Assembly (NCBI RefSeq): GCF_000406965.1
Contig: NZ_KE136362.1
Coordinates: 400,343 to 464,342 of the forward strand
DNA: 64,000 nucleotides
Source of the DNA: Enterococcus avium ATCC 14025
GTDB taxonomy: Bacteria > Bacillota > Bacilli > Lactobacillales > Enterococcaceae
Reading direction: 5' to 3'
Of this stretch, positions 25,990 to 32,754 are shown piece after piece. The position numbers and the translations under genes are program-made. Position 1 is the first letter of the stretch, and every line of letters starts with the position of its first letter. The notes beneath the pieces are model-generated. The model saw nothing but the letters and a program-made list of their open reading frames with translations. It ran no database searches and had not been told where the DNA came from.

Positions 25990-26787
25990 CTAGATTACCC
26001 CATCATTCAATCTTCGTTGCATGGCTTTAACACAATCAGATTCGGAACTGATGATTCCGTCCTGAATCGTGCCCATTTTTTGTTGCAGGGCAAGGCAGGT
26101 AGCGGGTCCAAAGTTGCCATCTATTGCAACTTTTAATGTTGATTGCAGTGCACGGATCATGTTCGATCCACCGTGTCCAAATTGAACCGAGGGAATAGAT
26201 TGATTCGCACGATTTCTGATTTGTCCGCTGATGACGCCGTCTTTGATGTTACAATTCAATACTTCTTGCAGACGTCTCGTAGTGGCAGGTCCCCATGAAC
26301 CATCGATGGACAACATTCGTTGCTGCCCGATATTTTCGTGAGGTCCGCTAACACTCGTATTTTTTAGTCGAAAATAGCGTACAGGTAAGCCGGAATAATC
26401 ACCCATCCAGCCGAACGCTTTGGTCACGGCGATATTCTGACAGCCTTTTGAGTAGGTACAGTGCAATGCGTTACCGTTAATATCACCTAAGAAAAATCCG
26501 GTATGCCCCGCTGACCCCAGCGATGCACCTTGATGTCCAGCAATCCAGAGATATCCACGGCGAACTTGGGAGCGGCTGATTTCTTCTAATAAGGTGCCTT
26601 TTAAGTTGAAGAGCGTTTCGGTGTTTCCAATATAGGCGCCGTTTGGCAGAAAGTCTGCCGCAATCAACGCTCGAAAAACAAAACTGGAGCAATCCATGGA
26701 ACGTGGGCCCAATCTATGTGACATAGAATAGCAAATTTTTCCTTGCAGGTTTAGTCCGTATTGCAAGGCCGTTTCTGCAGTTGGCAA
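25990..26787 (-). CDS. Phage-type endolysin: NlpC/P60-like (Amidase_5) domain with peptidoglycan-binding repeats
   Basis: A 265-residue cell-wall hydrolase without signal peptide. The N-terminal domain has the catalytic Cys33 in MDCSSFVF and His95 in GSAGHTGFF, as in bacteriophage peptidoglycan amidohydrolases. Two C-terminal repeats, SIDGSWGPATTRRLQEVL and AIDGNFGPATCLALQQ, look like PG_binding_1-type wall-binding units. I prefer the TTG at 26787 because AGGAAGAAGGTG lies 8 bp before it and after the holin stop; an ATG at 26814 would overlap the holin. Export should depend on the upstream holin. It is last in the operon led by a ComK-like gene. Confidence 0.8.
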   Translation of the reverse strand: MPTAETALQYGLNLQGKICYSMSHRLGPRSMDCSSFVFRALIAADFLPNGAYIGNTETLFNLKGTLLEEISRSQVRRGYLWIAGHQGASLGSAGHTGFFLGDINGNALHCTYSKGCQNIAVTKAFGWMGDYSGLPVRYFRLKNTSVSGPHENIGQQRMLSIDGSWGPATTRRLQEVLNCNIKDGVISGQIRNRANQSIPSVQFGHGGSNMIRALQSTLKVAIDGNFGPATCLALQQKMGTIQDGIISSESDCVKAMQRRLNDGVI

Positions 26788-26803
26788 TGTGTTCACCTTC
26801 TTC

Positions 26804-27217
26804 CTATCGAACATTGTTTTCCTGATCGTCCTTATCAGGCGTTTTCCCAACATCCCGTTCGAACACCCTCAGCCATTTCTGCAGCCAAGTGATCTTCAGT
26901 CCGAATTCATGGGCATTTTCTAAAATCGAACCGATCTCGTAAATAATTAACAGCGCTGTCCAGATTAATGCTACATTAATTGGCAGAGTAATTCCTACAG
27001 TTGGCGCGATTTTGTCTAAGGCAGCGGCGCAAATGATTGTGGAAAAGGTAATGAATTTTGTAAACAAGCCATATAGGTTAATCGAAGACACCCAGGTATG
27101 ACTTTTCAACGCTTTGACGTATCCGGTGGTGAGGTCCAGGCCCACCATGGTCAGAAAAACGCCCATGATCGGCAGACTTCCGCCGAATAGATAATTGATT
27201 AAGGGAATTTGTATCAT
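26804..27217 (-). CDS. Phage holin, Phage_holin_4_1 family
   Basis: A 137-residue membrane protein with three to four hydrophobic segments (about residues 7-27, 46-66, 75-95) and a charged C-terminus (ERDVGKTPDKDDQENNVR). The LTTGYVKAL motif after the first segment is typical of the TcdE/phage holin 4_1 group. It would form the membrane lesion that lets the endolysin reach the wall, or serve non-lytic release as TcdE does for toxins. No portal, capsid or tail genes are nearby. Confidence 0.85.
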   Translation of the reverse strand: MIQIPLINYLFGGSLPIMGVFLTMVGLDLTTGYVKALKSHTWVSSINLYGLFTKFITFSTIICAAALDKIAPTVGITLPINVALIWTALLIIYEIGSILENAHEFGLKITWLQKWLRVFERDVGKTPDKDDQENNVR

Positions 27218-27246
27218 ATAGATTCCTCGCTTTCTAAATTAATTGA

Positions 27247-27278
27247 TAGCCCCTGCGAAAAGAAATTCGCAGGGGCTA
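27247..27278 (-). promoter_or_regulatory. Perfect GC-rich hairpin before the holin gene
   Basis: TAGCCCCTGCGAA and TTCGCAGGGGCTA form a perfect 13-bp stem with a 6-nt loop in the 120-bp gap between the tailed DUF2922 gene and the holin. No T run follows on the minus strand, so it is not a standard terminator. It could limit or time holin/endolysin expression. Confidence 0.6.
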
Positions 27279-27339
27279 ATAGCTGTTGATCCCTACGCAG
27301 TATGTGATTGTCAATGAACGGATTTAATTGGAAAAAGGC

Positions 27340-27951
27340 TTATTCCCGCGGTGAATCAGGCGGTCCTTCTTTGTTTTTCCTCCTGATCCGATGAAGCCAA
27401 TGAAGCAGTCTGTTTTGTTCTTTTGTTTCTTGGCTGGATGGCTTGGCTTCCATTAAGGGCATAGCTACTGGCTGCTGATCGTTAAGGTGGTTATTGTTTG
27501 ATTGTGGAAGTGATTCTTTTTCTACTTTGATCGCTACCTTTTCTGCGTCCTCAATGGTCGTTAATTGTCTAAAATAGCGACCATACGGCGTTGTTGGTAG
27601 TGCGGATAGTTTCGGAGTCGGCAAAGTGAATTCTTCTTCCTTTTTTTCCGCGACTTCACAACAATGGACCTCATCACAGGTCGTTTCCTCAACAGGCTCT
27701 CCATCGTAACGAACACCTCTCGTCTCATGTTCTGGATCAAATATCAGAGTTTCTTTATGGGTCAAGACCTTAGCGGTGACCACAGAATCAAATAGTTTTA
27801 CGCCGTTTTGTGTACAAATATCTAAGTTCGTCAATAATTCGCAAGCTTCTTTGATCTGCGGCGCCGTCAAATTAGGATCAAGATCTCTGTATTTCCAATT
27901 GTGGGTGCCGCCATCACTTTTTCCAAAGGTGGCAATTAAATCCTTAGTCAT
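27340..27951 (-). CDS. DUF2922-like protein with long cysteine- and charge-rich tail
   Basis: A 203-residue protein. Residues 1-72 are clearly homologous to the DUF2922 protein at 28466-28678 (ATFGKSDGGTHNWKYRDLDP against ATFKNSLGKNHTWSFNDPDT). The remaining 130 residues are unlike other DUF2922 proteins: a cysteine cluster (ETTCDEVHCCEV, about 108-119), an acidic stretch, Pro/Gln-rich sequence and a basic end. No membrane segment or signal peptide. Function unknown; it sits in the ComK-like/holin operon. Confidence 0.7.
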   Translation of the reverse strand: MTKDLIATFGKSDGGTHNWKYRDLDPNLTAPQIKEACELLTNLDICTQNGVKLFDSVVTAKVLTHKETLIFDPEHETRGVRYDGEPVEETTCDEVHCCEVAEKKEEEFTLPTPKLSALPTTPYGRYFRQLTTIEDAEKVAIKVEKESLPQSNNNHLNDQQPVAMPLMEAKPSSQETKEQNRLLHWLHRIRRKNKEGPPDSPRE

Positions 27952-28013
27952 TGTTCTGTTCCTTTCTTTTAAAGTTTAATCTGCGTAGGTAATTTTCAGT
28001 AATAATGGTTTTA

Positions 28014-28400
28014 TCAAGGTTCGCCGGTTTCTTCTGGTCGGACGATTGACATAAGGGAGCGAGCAACAGAGACGATCTTCTCACCGAATTTTTTTACTGG
28101 AAAAACTCTCAGTTTCAAAGTCTTCCATTCCGGTGCCATAAAGTAGTCTTCAAAATAATAAAAGAGACGTTTCATGGTGCGGGTAGCTTTGGTGTGCATA
28201 AATACCTCGCGGACAAGATCCTTTAGAAAGTGATCAAACTCCGCCGCTCCTAGTTGGCAGCGAACTTTTAAGGCTAAAATATATTTAATCGTGACACTGC
28301 TGTTTTGTGTTTCATGGTAGAAATTGGTGATTCTCTGTTCAAGTGTTTTGGCTTTTAAGTTGAATAACTGCCGAAACGACAGTGTTTGTAAGACATTCAT
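28014..28400 (-). CDS. Unknown 128-residue protein of the lysis operon
   Basis: A basic, helix-rich protein (LKAKTLEQRITNFYHETQNS, LKVRCQLGAAEFDHFLKDLV) with no recognised motif. A ribosome site GAAAGGATGAGAATCA precedes the ATG. It lies between the two DUF2922 genes. The helical, basic character could suit nucleic acid or protein binding, but that is a guess. Confidence 0.6.
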   Translation of the reverse strand: MNVLQTLSFRQLFNLKAKTLEQRITNFYHETQNSSVTIKYILALKVRCQLGAAEFDHFLKDLVREVFMHTKATRTMKRLFYYFEDYFMAPEWKTLKLRVFPVKKFGEKIVSVARSLMSIVRPEETGEP

Positions 28401-28423
28401 TGATTCTCATCCTTTCATTCGTA

Positions 28424-28454
28424 GAGGAGGGCGGCGATAGCGCCGCTGCTCCTC
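28424..28454 (-). promoter_or_regulatory. GC-rich hairpin between DUF2922 and the unknown gene
   Basis: GAGGAG-GCGGCG and CGCCGC-CTCCTC arms surround an ATAG loop in the short intergenic gap. No T run follows on the coding strand. It is the second such hairpin in this operon and may be an RNA-processing or stability element. Confidence 0.5.
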
Positions 28455-28465
28455 AAAGTATTTGG

Positions 28466-28678
28466 TTAAAAAATAATCGTTTCAATCGTTTCGACGTACT
28501 TCGCACTTTCGACAGTGTTGAAGAGGTCTGCGCCATCTTTATGGCAAAGCTTGACGTCGGTTATGCGTTGCAGTAATCCTTTGATCTCTGTATCGGTCTT
28601 TTGAGTATCGGGATCATTGAAGCTCCAGGTGTGGTTCTTCCCTAAGCTGTTTTTAAAGGTTGCGACGAGTTTTAGCAT
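28466..28678 (-). CDS. DUF2922 family small protein
   Basis: A 70-residue protein with the DUF2922 pattern (LVATFKNSLGKNHTWSFNDP at the N-terminus, later AKYVETIETIIF). DUF2922 genes commonly follow DUF1659 genes in Firmicutes; neither has a known role. GAAAGGAAGGAAAAAA precedes the ATG. It is 22 bp downstream of the DUF1659 gene. Confidence 0.85.
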   Translation of the reverse strand: MLKLVATFKNSLGKNHTWSFNDPDTQKTDTEIKGLLQRITDVKLCHKDGADLFNTVESAKYVETIETIIF

Positions 28679-28700
28679 TTTTTTCCTTCCTTTCTATGAT

Positions 28701-28904
28701 TTATTTGGTGTAGCGTGATTGACTGGTTAGAATCACGCCGTCTAGCTGGCTGCCTTCAACTGATAGTGATTTCATAATTTCACCCAGTTCAAGGACCTTC
28801 TCTTCGCTAGGCTCATCCATCACATTTGTAAAGGTGATCTTCTTAGTTTTTTCTCCGCCTGTATCGATTTCTACTTGTAGTTTATTGCCGATCGTTTGAA
28901 TCAT
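28701..28904 (-). CDS. DUF1659 family small protein
   Basis: A 67-residue protein with DUF1659 features (KKITFTNVMDEPSEEKVLEL, then LDGVILTSQSRYTK). Strong ribosome site TTTAGGAGGAAACAACC. It is the first structural gene after the repeat-rich region downstream of the ComK-like gene. The pairing with DUF2922 is widespread; function unknown. Confidence 0.85.
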   Translation of the reverse strand: MIQTIGNKLQVEIDTGGEKTKKITFTNVMDEPSEEKVLELGEIMKSLSVEGSQLDGVILTSQSRYTK

Positions 28905-28975
28905 GGTTGTTTCCTCCTAAATTTTTTTGTTTCCGGCCGGTGACTAAAAGATAAATGATTTCTAAAAAAAGTGCG

Positions 28976-29083
28976 AATCGCAAATTGACCAAAAGGGGGT
29001 CAATTTGACCTGTTTTTGGGTAAAAAGTGCTGTTTTTGATGAAAAAGCGGTCAAATTGAAGGTATAATGGTCAATTTGCGATT
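28976..29083. promoter_or_regulatory. Operator-like array of GGTCAA/TTGACC inverted repeats
   Basis: Four related sites lie in the 240-bp gap between the ComK-like gene and the DUF1659 gene: AATCGCAAATTGACC (28976-28990), GGTCAATTTGACC (28998-29010), GGTCAAATTG (29049-29058) and GGTCAATTTGCGATT (29069-29083). The outermost two are perfect 15-bp inverted copies of one another, 78 bp apart. This layout suggests cooperative binding of a dimeric regulator, possibly with DNA looping, controlling the downstream lysis operon. Confidence 0.65.
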
Positions 29084-29144
29084 TTACAAGTGGTATCGTA
29101 ATGTAGTATAATGAAAATTTTATATAAAACGCTTACATTGGTTG

Positions 29145-29870
29145 CTATAACCAATTATCCTCATAATCCTCGTCAGACTCCGCGATCAGGTCGGGAAAAT
29201 GATATAGTGCATAACTAATTTCGTACTGCTTTTTTAGCTTGCCTATGGGGGTGATGAATTCTTGCAGGAGAGGTCGTTTGCTTAAGTAACGAGCGAATGG
29301 TGTATTCGGCAGGTCTAGGAAATCAAGAGGTGTTGTGCCAGGGCGAGTAGTATGGAAGCTTCCACGTGAGATAGTAGCTAGAAGTAAGGAGGCGATTTCG
29401 GCATGTTTCGTGACTCGTCGTTTACTGATAGGAAGCAGCAGGATCAGTCCGTTTATCATTTCGACAAAGTATTGACCGTCATGTTTAAAGATAGTGAGAA
29501 TCTTTAGTGGATTGAGCCAGATGGTTTGATCTGCACTTTCAAGAGGAAAGAGTGCGAAATTTGGACAGAACCACGGGATTTTGTACTGCCCGAAATATTT
29601 GAGCCGTTTAAGACTATCGGAAATGATGGCATAATCGGGGTAGCAATGTGCAGAAGCAAAGGAATGTAATGTCGTGAGAATACTTTTATTGTTAATAAAT
29701 GTACCATTATCTGTAACAATCAAGATCTCAGTAGTGTCAGGTATCGGAGTGATGCACAGGATCTCTTGAATCTTTGATGGGATAAACAGCAATGTGTCGT
29801 GTAGATATTCTTCCCATTGTGGTGACCATTGCTTGTCATCTAGAAAAACGAACGGCTCTAACTTTTTCAT
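29145..29870 (-). CDS. ComK-like competence regulator homologue
   Basis: A 241-residue protein that I align by eye with Bacillus ComK over residues about 90-180: LKRLKYFG against the CRFFG region, NFALFPLES against the IFLFPTLSS region, TIWLNPLKILTI against the CGWISHVHV region, and EMINGLILLLPISKRRVTKH against the FSNGKTMELPISYNS region. ComK is a DNA-binding activator of competence genes. The extra N-terminal 40 and C-terminal 50 residues are not in ComK. AGAGGGGGAATTATTT precedes the ATG. It is upstream of and co-directional with the DUF1659-DUF2922-holin-endolysin set, making it their probable regulator. Confidence 0.7.
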   Translation of the reverse strand: MKKLEPFVFLDDKQWSPQWEEYLHDTLLFIPSKIQEILCITPIPDTTEILIVTDNGTFINNKSILTTLHSFASAHCYPDYAIISDSLKRLKYFGQYKIPWFCPNFALFPLESADQTIWLNPLKILTIFKHDGQYFVEMINGLILLLPISKRRVTKHAEIASLLLATISRGSFHTTRPGTTPLDFLDLPNTPFARYLSKRPLLQEFITPIGKLKKQYEISYALYHFPDLIAESDEDYEDNWL

Positions 29871-30292
29871 AAATAATTCCCCCTCTTAATGCGAATTTTT
29901 TGTAAATGCGTAATTACGTCTCTACAAGCAAAAGTATAAAACTAGAGGAAAAAAGAGGATATAGGAATAGTTATTTAAACGAATTTTTTGTAAAAATTGT
30001 CCAGTTTTTGTGACAAAATGAGCAAATTTTTGTTTACTAAAAGAAAATCGAATAAAAATGCGTATAGGATCACGAGGTATTTTTTCATTTCCTAAGTATG
30101 CTAACTTCAATAAAATTAAAGAGTATCAGAGTATTAAAATAACTATTTAAAAAAGGTGAATCTATCTTTCATACTTTCCTTGTATCTTTGCTGGAAAGAC
30201 TGCCATCATCTAAGCGATAACAGATGTTTAGAAAATGGTTAACAATATGTAGGCTAAGAATTTAACTATCGTTCATTATCCACAAAAAATTT
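29871..30292. other. AT-rich upstream region of the ComK-like gene with 15-bp direct repeat
   Basis: No convincing gene. CGAATTTTTTGTAAA occurs at 29892-29906 and again at 29980-29994, and a degenerate third copy (GCAAATTTTTGTTTA) lies near 30023. These could be binding sites for the ComK-like protein or another regulator acting on its promoter. Confidence 0.5.
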
Positions 30293-30342
30293 GAAGCAGA
30301 AGCAATTGCTAAGACACCCCTTAGTAATTGCTTCTGCTTCTT
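30293..30342. terminator. Strong hairpin terminator after the DUF2188 gene
   Basis: GAAGCAGAAGCAATTGCTAAG pairs with TTAGTAATTGCTTCTGCTTC with one mismatch around a C-rich loop. Confidence 0.75.
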
Positions 30343-30347
30343 TACTG

Positions 30348-30800
30348 TTATTCAGAATAATCAAACGTATCCTGCAGCGTGCCGTCTTGTTTATAGACTT
30401 TCACCGAAGAGTTTTTGTTTTTCGCAATTTCCTTCGCTCGTTCTACGGCCTGCTCCTTTTTGTCGAAGGTGTCGCTGGCTTGACTGGCTTTTTCGGAAAT
30501 GACGATCCAATGATCTTCTTGATATTTGACTAAAACGTCGGCATTCATCAATTTTTTTGCATTTTTATCATGGTCGTGAGAATCATTTTTTTGTGGTGCT
30601 TTGGCTTTTTGAAAATCTTTCTTCTCTGCGGCAGAAGCATTGTCATACCATTTTTCTGCTTGACTGGTGGCAATCGGAATTGCACGATCATCTGGATAAC
30701 CATCATCTAGCAGAGCATTCGCGATATCAATGGCTTTTTTTCGAATCAATGGGTCTAGGTTTTTCATTGAGGCTGGGTAATCATTCATATTCCAAGGCAT
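30348..30800 (-). CDS. DUF2188 domain protein
   Basis: A 150-residue hydrophilic protein. Residues 1-60 (MPWNMNDYPASMKNLDPLIR, KAIDIANALLDDGY) resemble a ChaB-like/UPF0339 type leader, and residues 90-150 fit DUF2188 (WIVISEKASQASDTFDKKEQ, then AVERAKEIAKNKNSSVKVYK). Such proteins are small, abundant and of unknown function, sometimes stress-linked. Start at 30800 follows GAAGGAGGACGTATGT. Confidence 0.7.
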   Translation of the reverse strand: MPWNMNDYPASMKNLDPLIRKKAIDIANALLDDGYPDDRAIPIATSQAEKWYDNASAAEKKDFQKAKAPQKNDSHDHDKNAKKLMNADVLVKYQEDHWIVISEKASQASDTFDKKEQAVERAKEIAKNKNSSVKVYKQDGTLQDTFDYSE

Positions 30801-30910
30801 ACATACGTCCTCCTTCAATAATTTATATATCTACCTTACTATGGAAACGATTGATTTGAAATTAATACGCTTATAGAAAAAAATACACGCCCGTTTATGG
30901 ACGTGTAGGT

Positions 30911-31078
30911 TCAATCTTTCCGAATTTTCGAAATGTGTTTGCTGCGTCCGCCAATTTTAGTAGCAAAATGGTCGGATTCTTGTTTGCTTTGGAATACCCA
31001 AAGTTTCTCAGGGTCTTTTTCACGGGTGCGCTGACCTTCTTTATCAATATAACCATGGAGGACTTTGACAACATACAT
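30911..31078 (-). CDS. Small conserved-looking 55-residue protein
   Basis: The 55-codon frame begins MYVVKVLHGYIDKEGQRTRE and ends RSKHISKIRKD. AGCAGGTGATCTT lies directly before the ATG, and an overlapping frame in the same place has no site. The basic, beta-alpha pattern (VVKVLHGYID, LWVFQSKQESDHFATKIGG) recalls the repeat unit of DUF2188-type proteins, and the neighbouring gene is of that type. Function unknown. Confidence 0.55.
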   Translation of the reverse strand: MYVVKVLHGYIDKEGQRTREKDPEKLWVFQSKQESDHFATKIGGRSKHISKIRKD

Positions 31079-31434
31079 AAGATCACCTGCTTTTTTTAGT
31101 TTAGCTATTAGTATACGGAGTGAAAAAACGAAAGCAAATCATTTGCCTGCGGATTAAGAGAAATTTATACTTGGGCTTTTTTATTGCTTGATTGAGATAG
31201 TCTTCTAAGATGTATCGGTGACGGTAAAGCCCAGTAAAAATGGCTTTGAAACAACTAGATTTAGCTTTTTCAGAAGTTTCCGTTTTTTTCAGTTGGAATG
31301 CCCGTATCCTATTCTCTTCTTGCTAAGCTTATTAATGATACTAGAATGTCCTCTTACTCTAGTATTAGATAATCAGTCAACGAAGTGATAGATGAACTCT
31401 TCATAAAGTTACAGATGTGTGACGATAGAGCTGA
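31079..31434. other. Gap without recognised gene
   Basis: No supportable reading frame. An inverted repeat ATACTAGA (31338-31345) and TCTAGTAT (31358-31365) with a 12-nt loop is present without a T run. Confidence 0.4.
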
Positions 31435-31872
31435 TTAAATGTAATTTCCTAAGTAAGGTGAAGAGGGTAATGTATTGAAATCGTACTTCTCGATCTCGGC
31501 TACGTGTTTGGTGAAAGCATGGAGAGATTCAGTCAACATGATATTGACCGTATCGCCGGCAGTCAGCAGACCGATAACAGGGATTTTCAGCATCGTTGCG
31601 ATTCCGATTTCATAAGCGGTTCCTGGGTCGGTAATTTCGTGTTCATAATCTAAAATAGCGACGATAGCATCGGCTGTTTCAATATGATGCATATCCTTAA
31701 AATAGGTCTCGCTTGCCCATTCCGGTGTGAAGGCTTCGTACTCGCATGTTTGGTCTAAACGTGGAGAATGAAATTCGGTAACAGTTGGGTTGTTCTTCAA
31801 GGCTTTTTCCACTGAGTGAATTAGAGAAATTTGTTCCTTAGAGAAAAATGGCCCTGCTAAATAAATTTTCAT
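31435..31872 (-). CDS. Nucleoside 2-deoxyribosyltransferase
   Basis: A 145-residue enzyme that swaps the base of deoxyribonucleosides, used in salvage by lactic acid bacteria. IYLAGPFFS (residues 3-11), the Asp pair in DAIVAILDYEHEITDPGTAYEIG (about 72-94) with the catalytic Glu of TAYEIG, and the C-terminal LGNYI fit the family. Its ATG overlaps the LOG-family stop by one base (TAATG), so the two are translationally coupled. Confidence 0.88.
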   Translation of the reverse strand: MKIYLAGPFFSKEQISLIHSVEKALKNNPTVTEFHSPRLDQTCEYEAFTPEWASETYFKDMHHIETADAIVAILDYEHEITDPGTAYEIGIATMLKIPVIGLLTAGDTVNIMLTESLHAFTKHVAEIEKYDFNTLPSSPYLGNYI

Positions 31873-32435
31873 TAGGCAACAACTCCCATCTCAGATAATT
31901 CGATACAGACTTTATTGATCAATGATTGGTAATCGTCTGAGATCAATATGTGTTTGATTGCTTGATAGTCAATGAAATCTTCATTTGAAGCCTTAATCAG
32001 AAATTCGATCAAGGACTGATAGTAGCCGTCAATATCAAGGATAGCGATAGGTTTTGGCGGAACAAGTCCAATGGCGATTGAGCTCAGTAAATGAAATAAT
32101 TCTTCCAGTGTTTCTAGTCCTCCAGGTAAGATCAAATAGGCATCTGATTTATTGATCAGAAGTTGTTTTTTCTCATCCATTGTTTCAGTAAAAATAAATT
32201 CATTGATCTCTTTACGAGAAAGATCATCATCAAAGAATCCACGAGAGCAAATTCCGGTCACATTTCCGTGCTTATTGATAACACCATTGCTTACTGCTCC
32301 CATTAAACCGCTGATTGAGCCGCCAGAAACTAAGTCCAATCCTTTATCAGCGATATACTCGCCAATACGTTCTGCAAGTTCTTTATATTTTGCTTCTTTT
32401 CCATAGCATACGCCACAAAAAACTGCTAATTTCAT
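31872..32435 (-). CDS. LOG family protein (nucleoside-5'-monophosphate phosphoribohydrolase)
   Basis: A 187-residue Rossmann-fold protein of the lysine decarboxylase-like/LOG family, which cleaves AMP-type nucleotides to base and ribose-5-phosphate. The hallmark PGGLETLEE (about residues 104-112) corresponds to PGGxGTxxE, and VSGGSISGLMGAV (about 38-50) to the phosphate loop. I start at 32435 after GATTGGTGGTAATATTT. It forms a two-gene nucleotide salvage operon with the deoxyribosyltransferase. Confidence 0.87.
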   Translation of the reverse strand: MKLAVFCGVCYGKEAKYKELAERIGEYIADKGLDLVSGGSISGLMGAVSNGVINKHGNVTGICSRGFFDDDLSRKEINEFIFTETMDEKKQLLINKSDAYLILPGGLETLEELFHLLSSIAIGLVPPKPIAILDIDGYYQSLIEFLIKASNEDFIDYQAIKHILISDDYQSLINKVCIELSEMGVVA

Positions 32436-32710
32436 AAATATTACCACCAATCTTTTTCTTTGAGAGTTCATCATAGCTCTAAAAAAATTAAAATAAAAGA
32501 CTAGATATTGTATTAGAATTGTGTTATTAGCTAAAAACATACAATATGTTGTGTTTTGATTAAAGGGCGTACTTGATTAATATGAAATTTTTTTACTGAT
32601 TTATTAATACATGCAGGTTATTATTTTTAGTTTTCTGCTGTGGTGGTGAAGGGAACAGCTTTACGGTCAATATGAATGATGCGTCTGTCTATCGACCAAA
32701 AATCGGCAAA

Positions 32711-32750
32711 AAAAAGACAATCAATGGTGAACACTACTGATTGTCTTTTT
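32711..32750 (-). terminator. Terminator of the agr operon
   Basis: AAAAAGACAATC and GATTGTCTTTTT form a perfect 12-bp stem just downstream of the response regulator stop. Confidence 0.85.
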
Positions 32751-32754
32751 TAGG

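Noticed and set aside
25990-28904. Prophage
   Set aside because: Holin and endolysin are present, but no integrase, terminase, portal, capsid, tail or attachment repeats are found nearby.
29062-29067. TATAAT on the plus strand as a promoter
   Set aside because: No matching -35 box at 16-18 bp and no plus-strand gene follows; it may be chance in the repeat array.
29922-30110. 62-codon frame upstream of the ComK-like gene
   Set aside because: TTG start, no ribosome site, composition follows the AT-rich background, and it covers the repeated regulatory sequence.
30895-31086. 63-codon minus frame
   Set aside because: It overlaps the better-supported 55-codon gene in another frame, which has a proper ribosome site.
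32640-32753. Short open frame ending KKKTINGEHY near the agr terminator
   Set aside because: No start or ribosome site, and it runs through the terminator hairpin.
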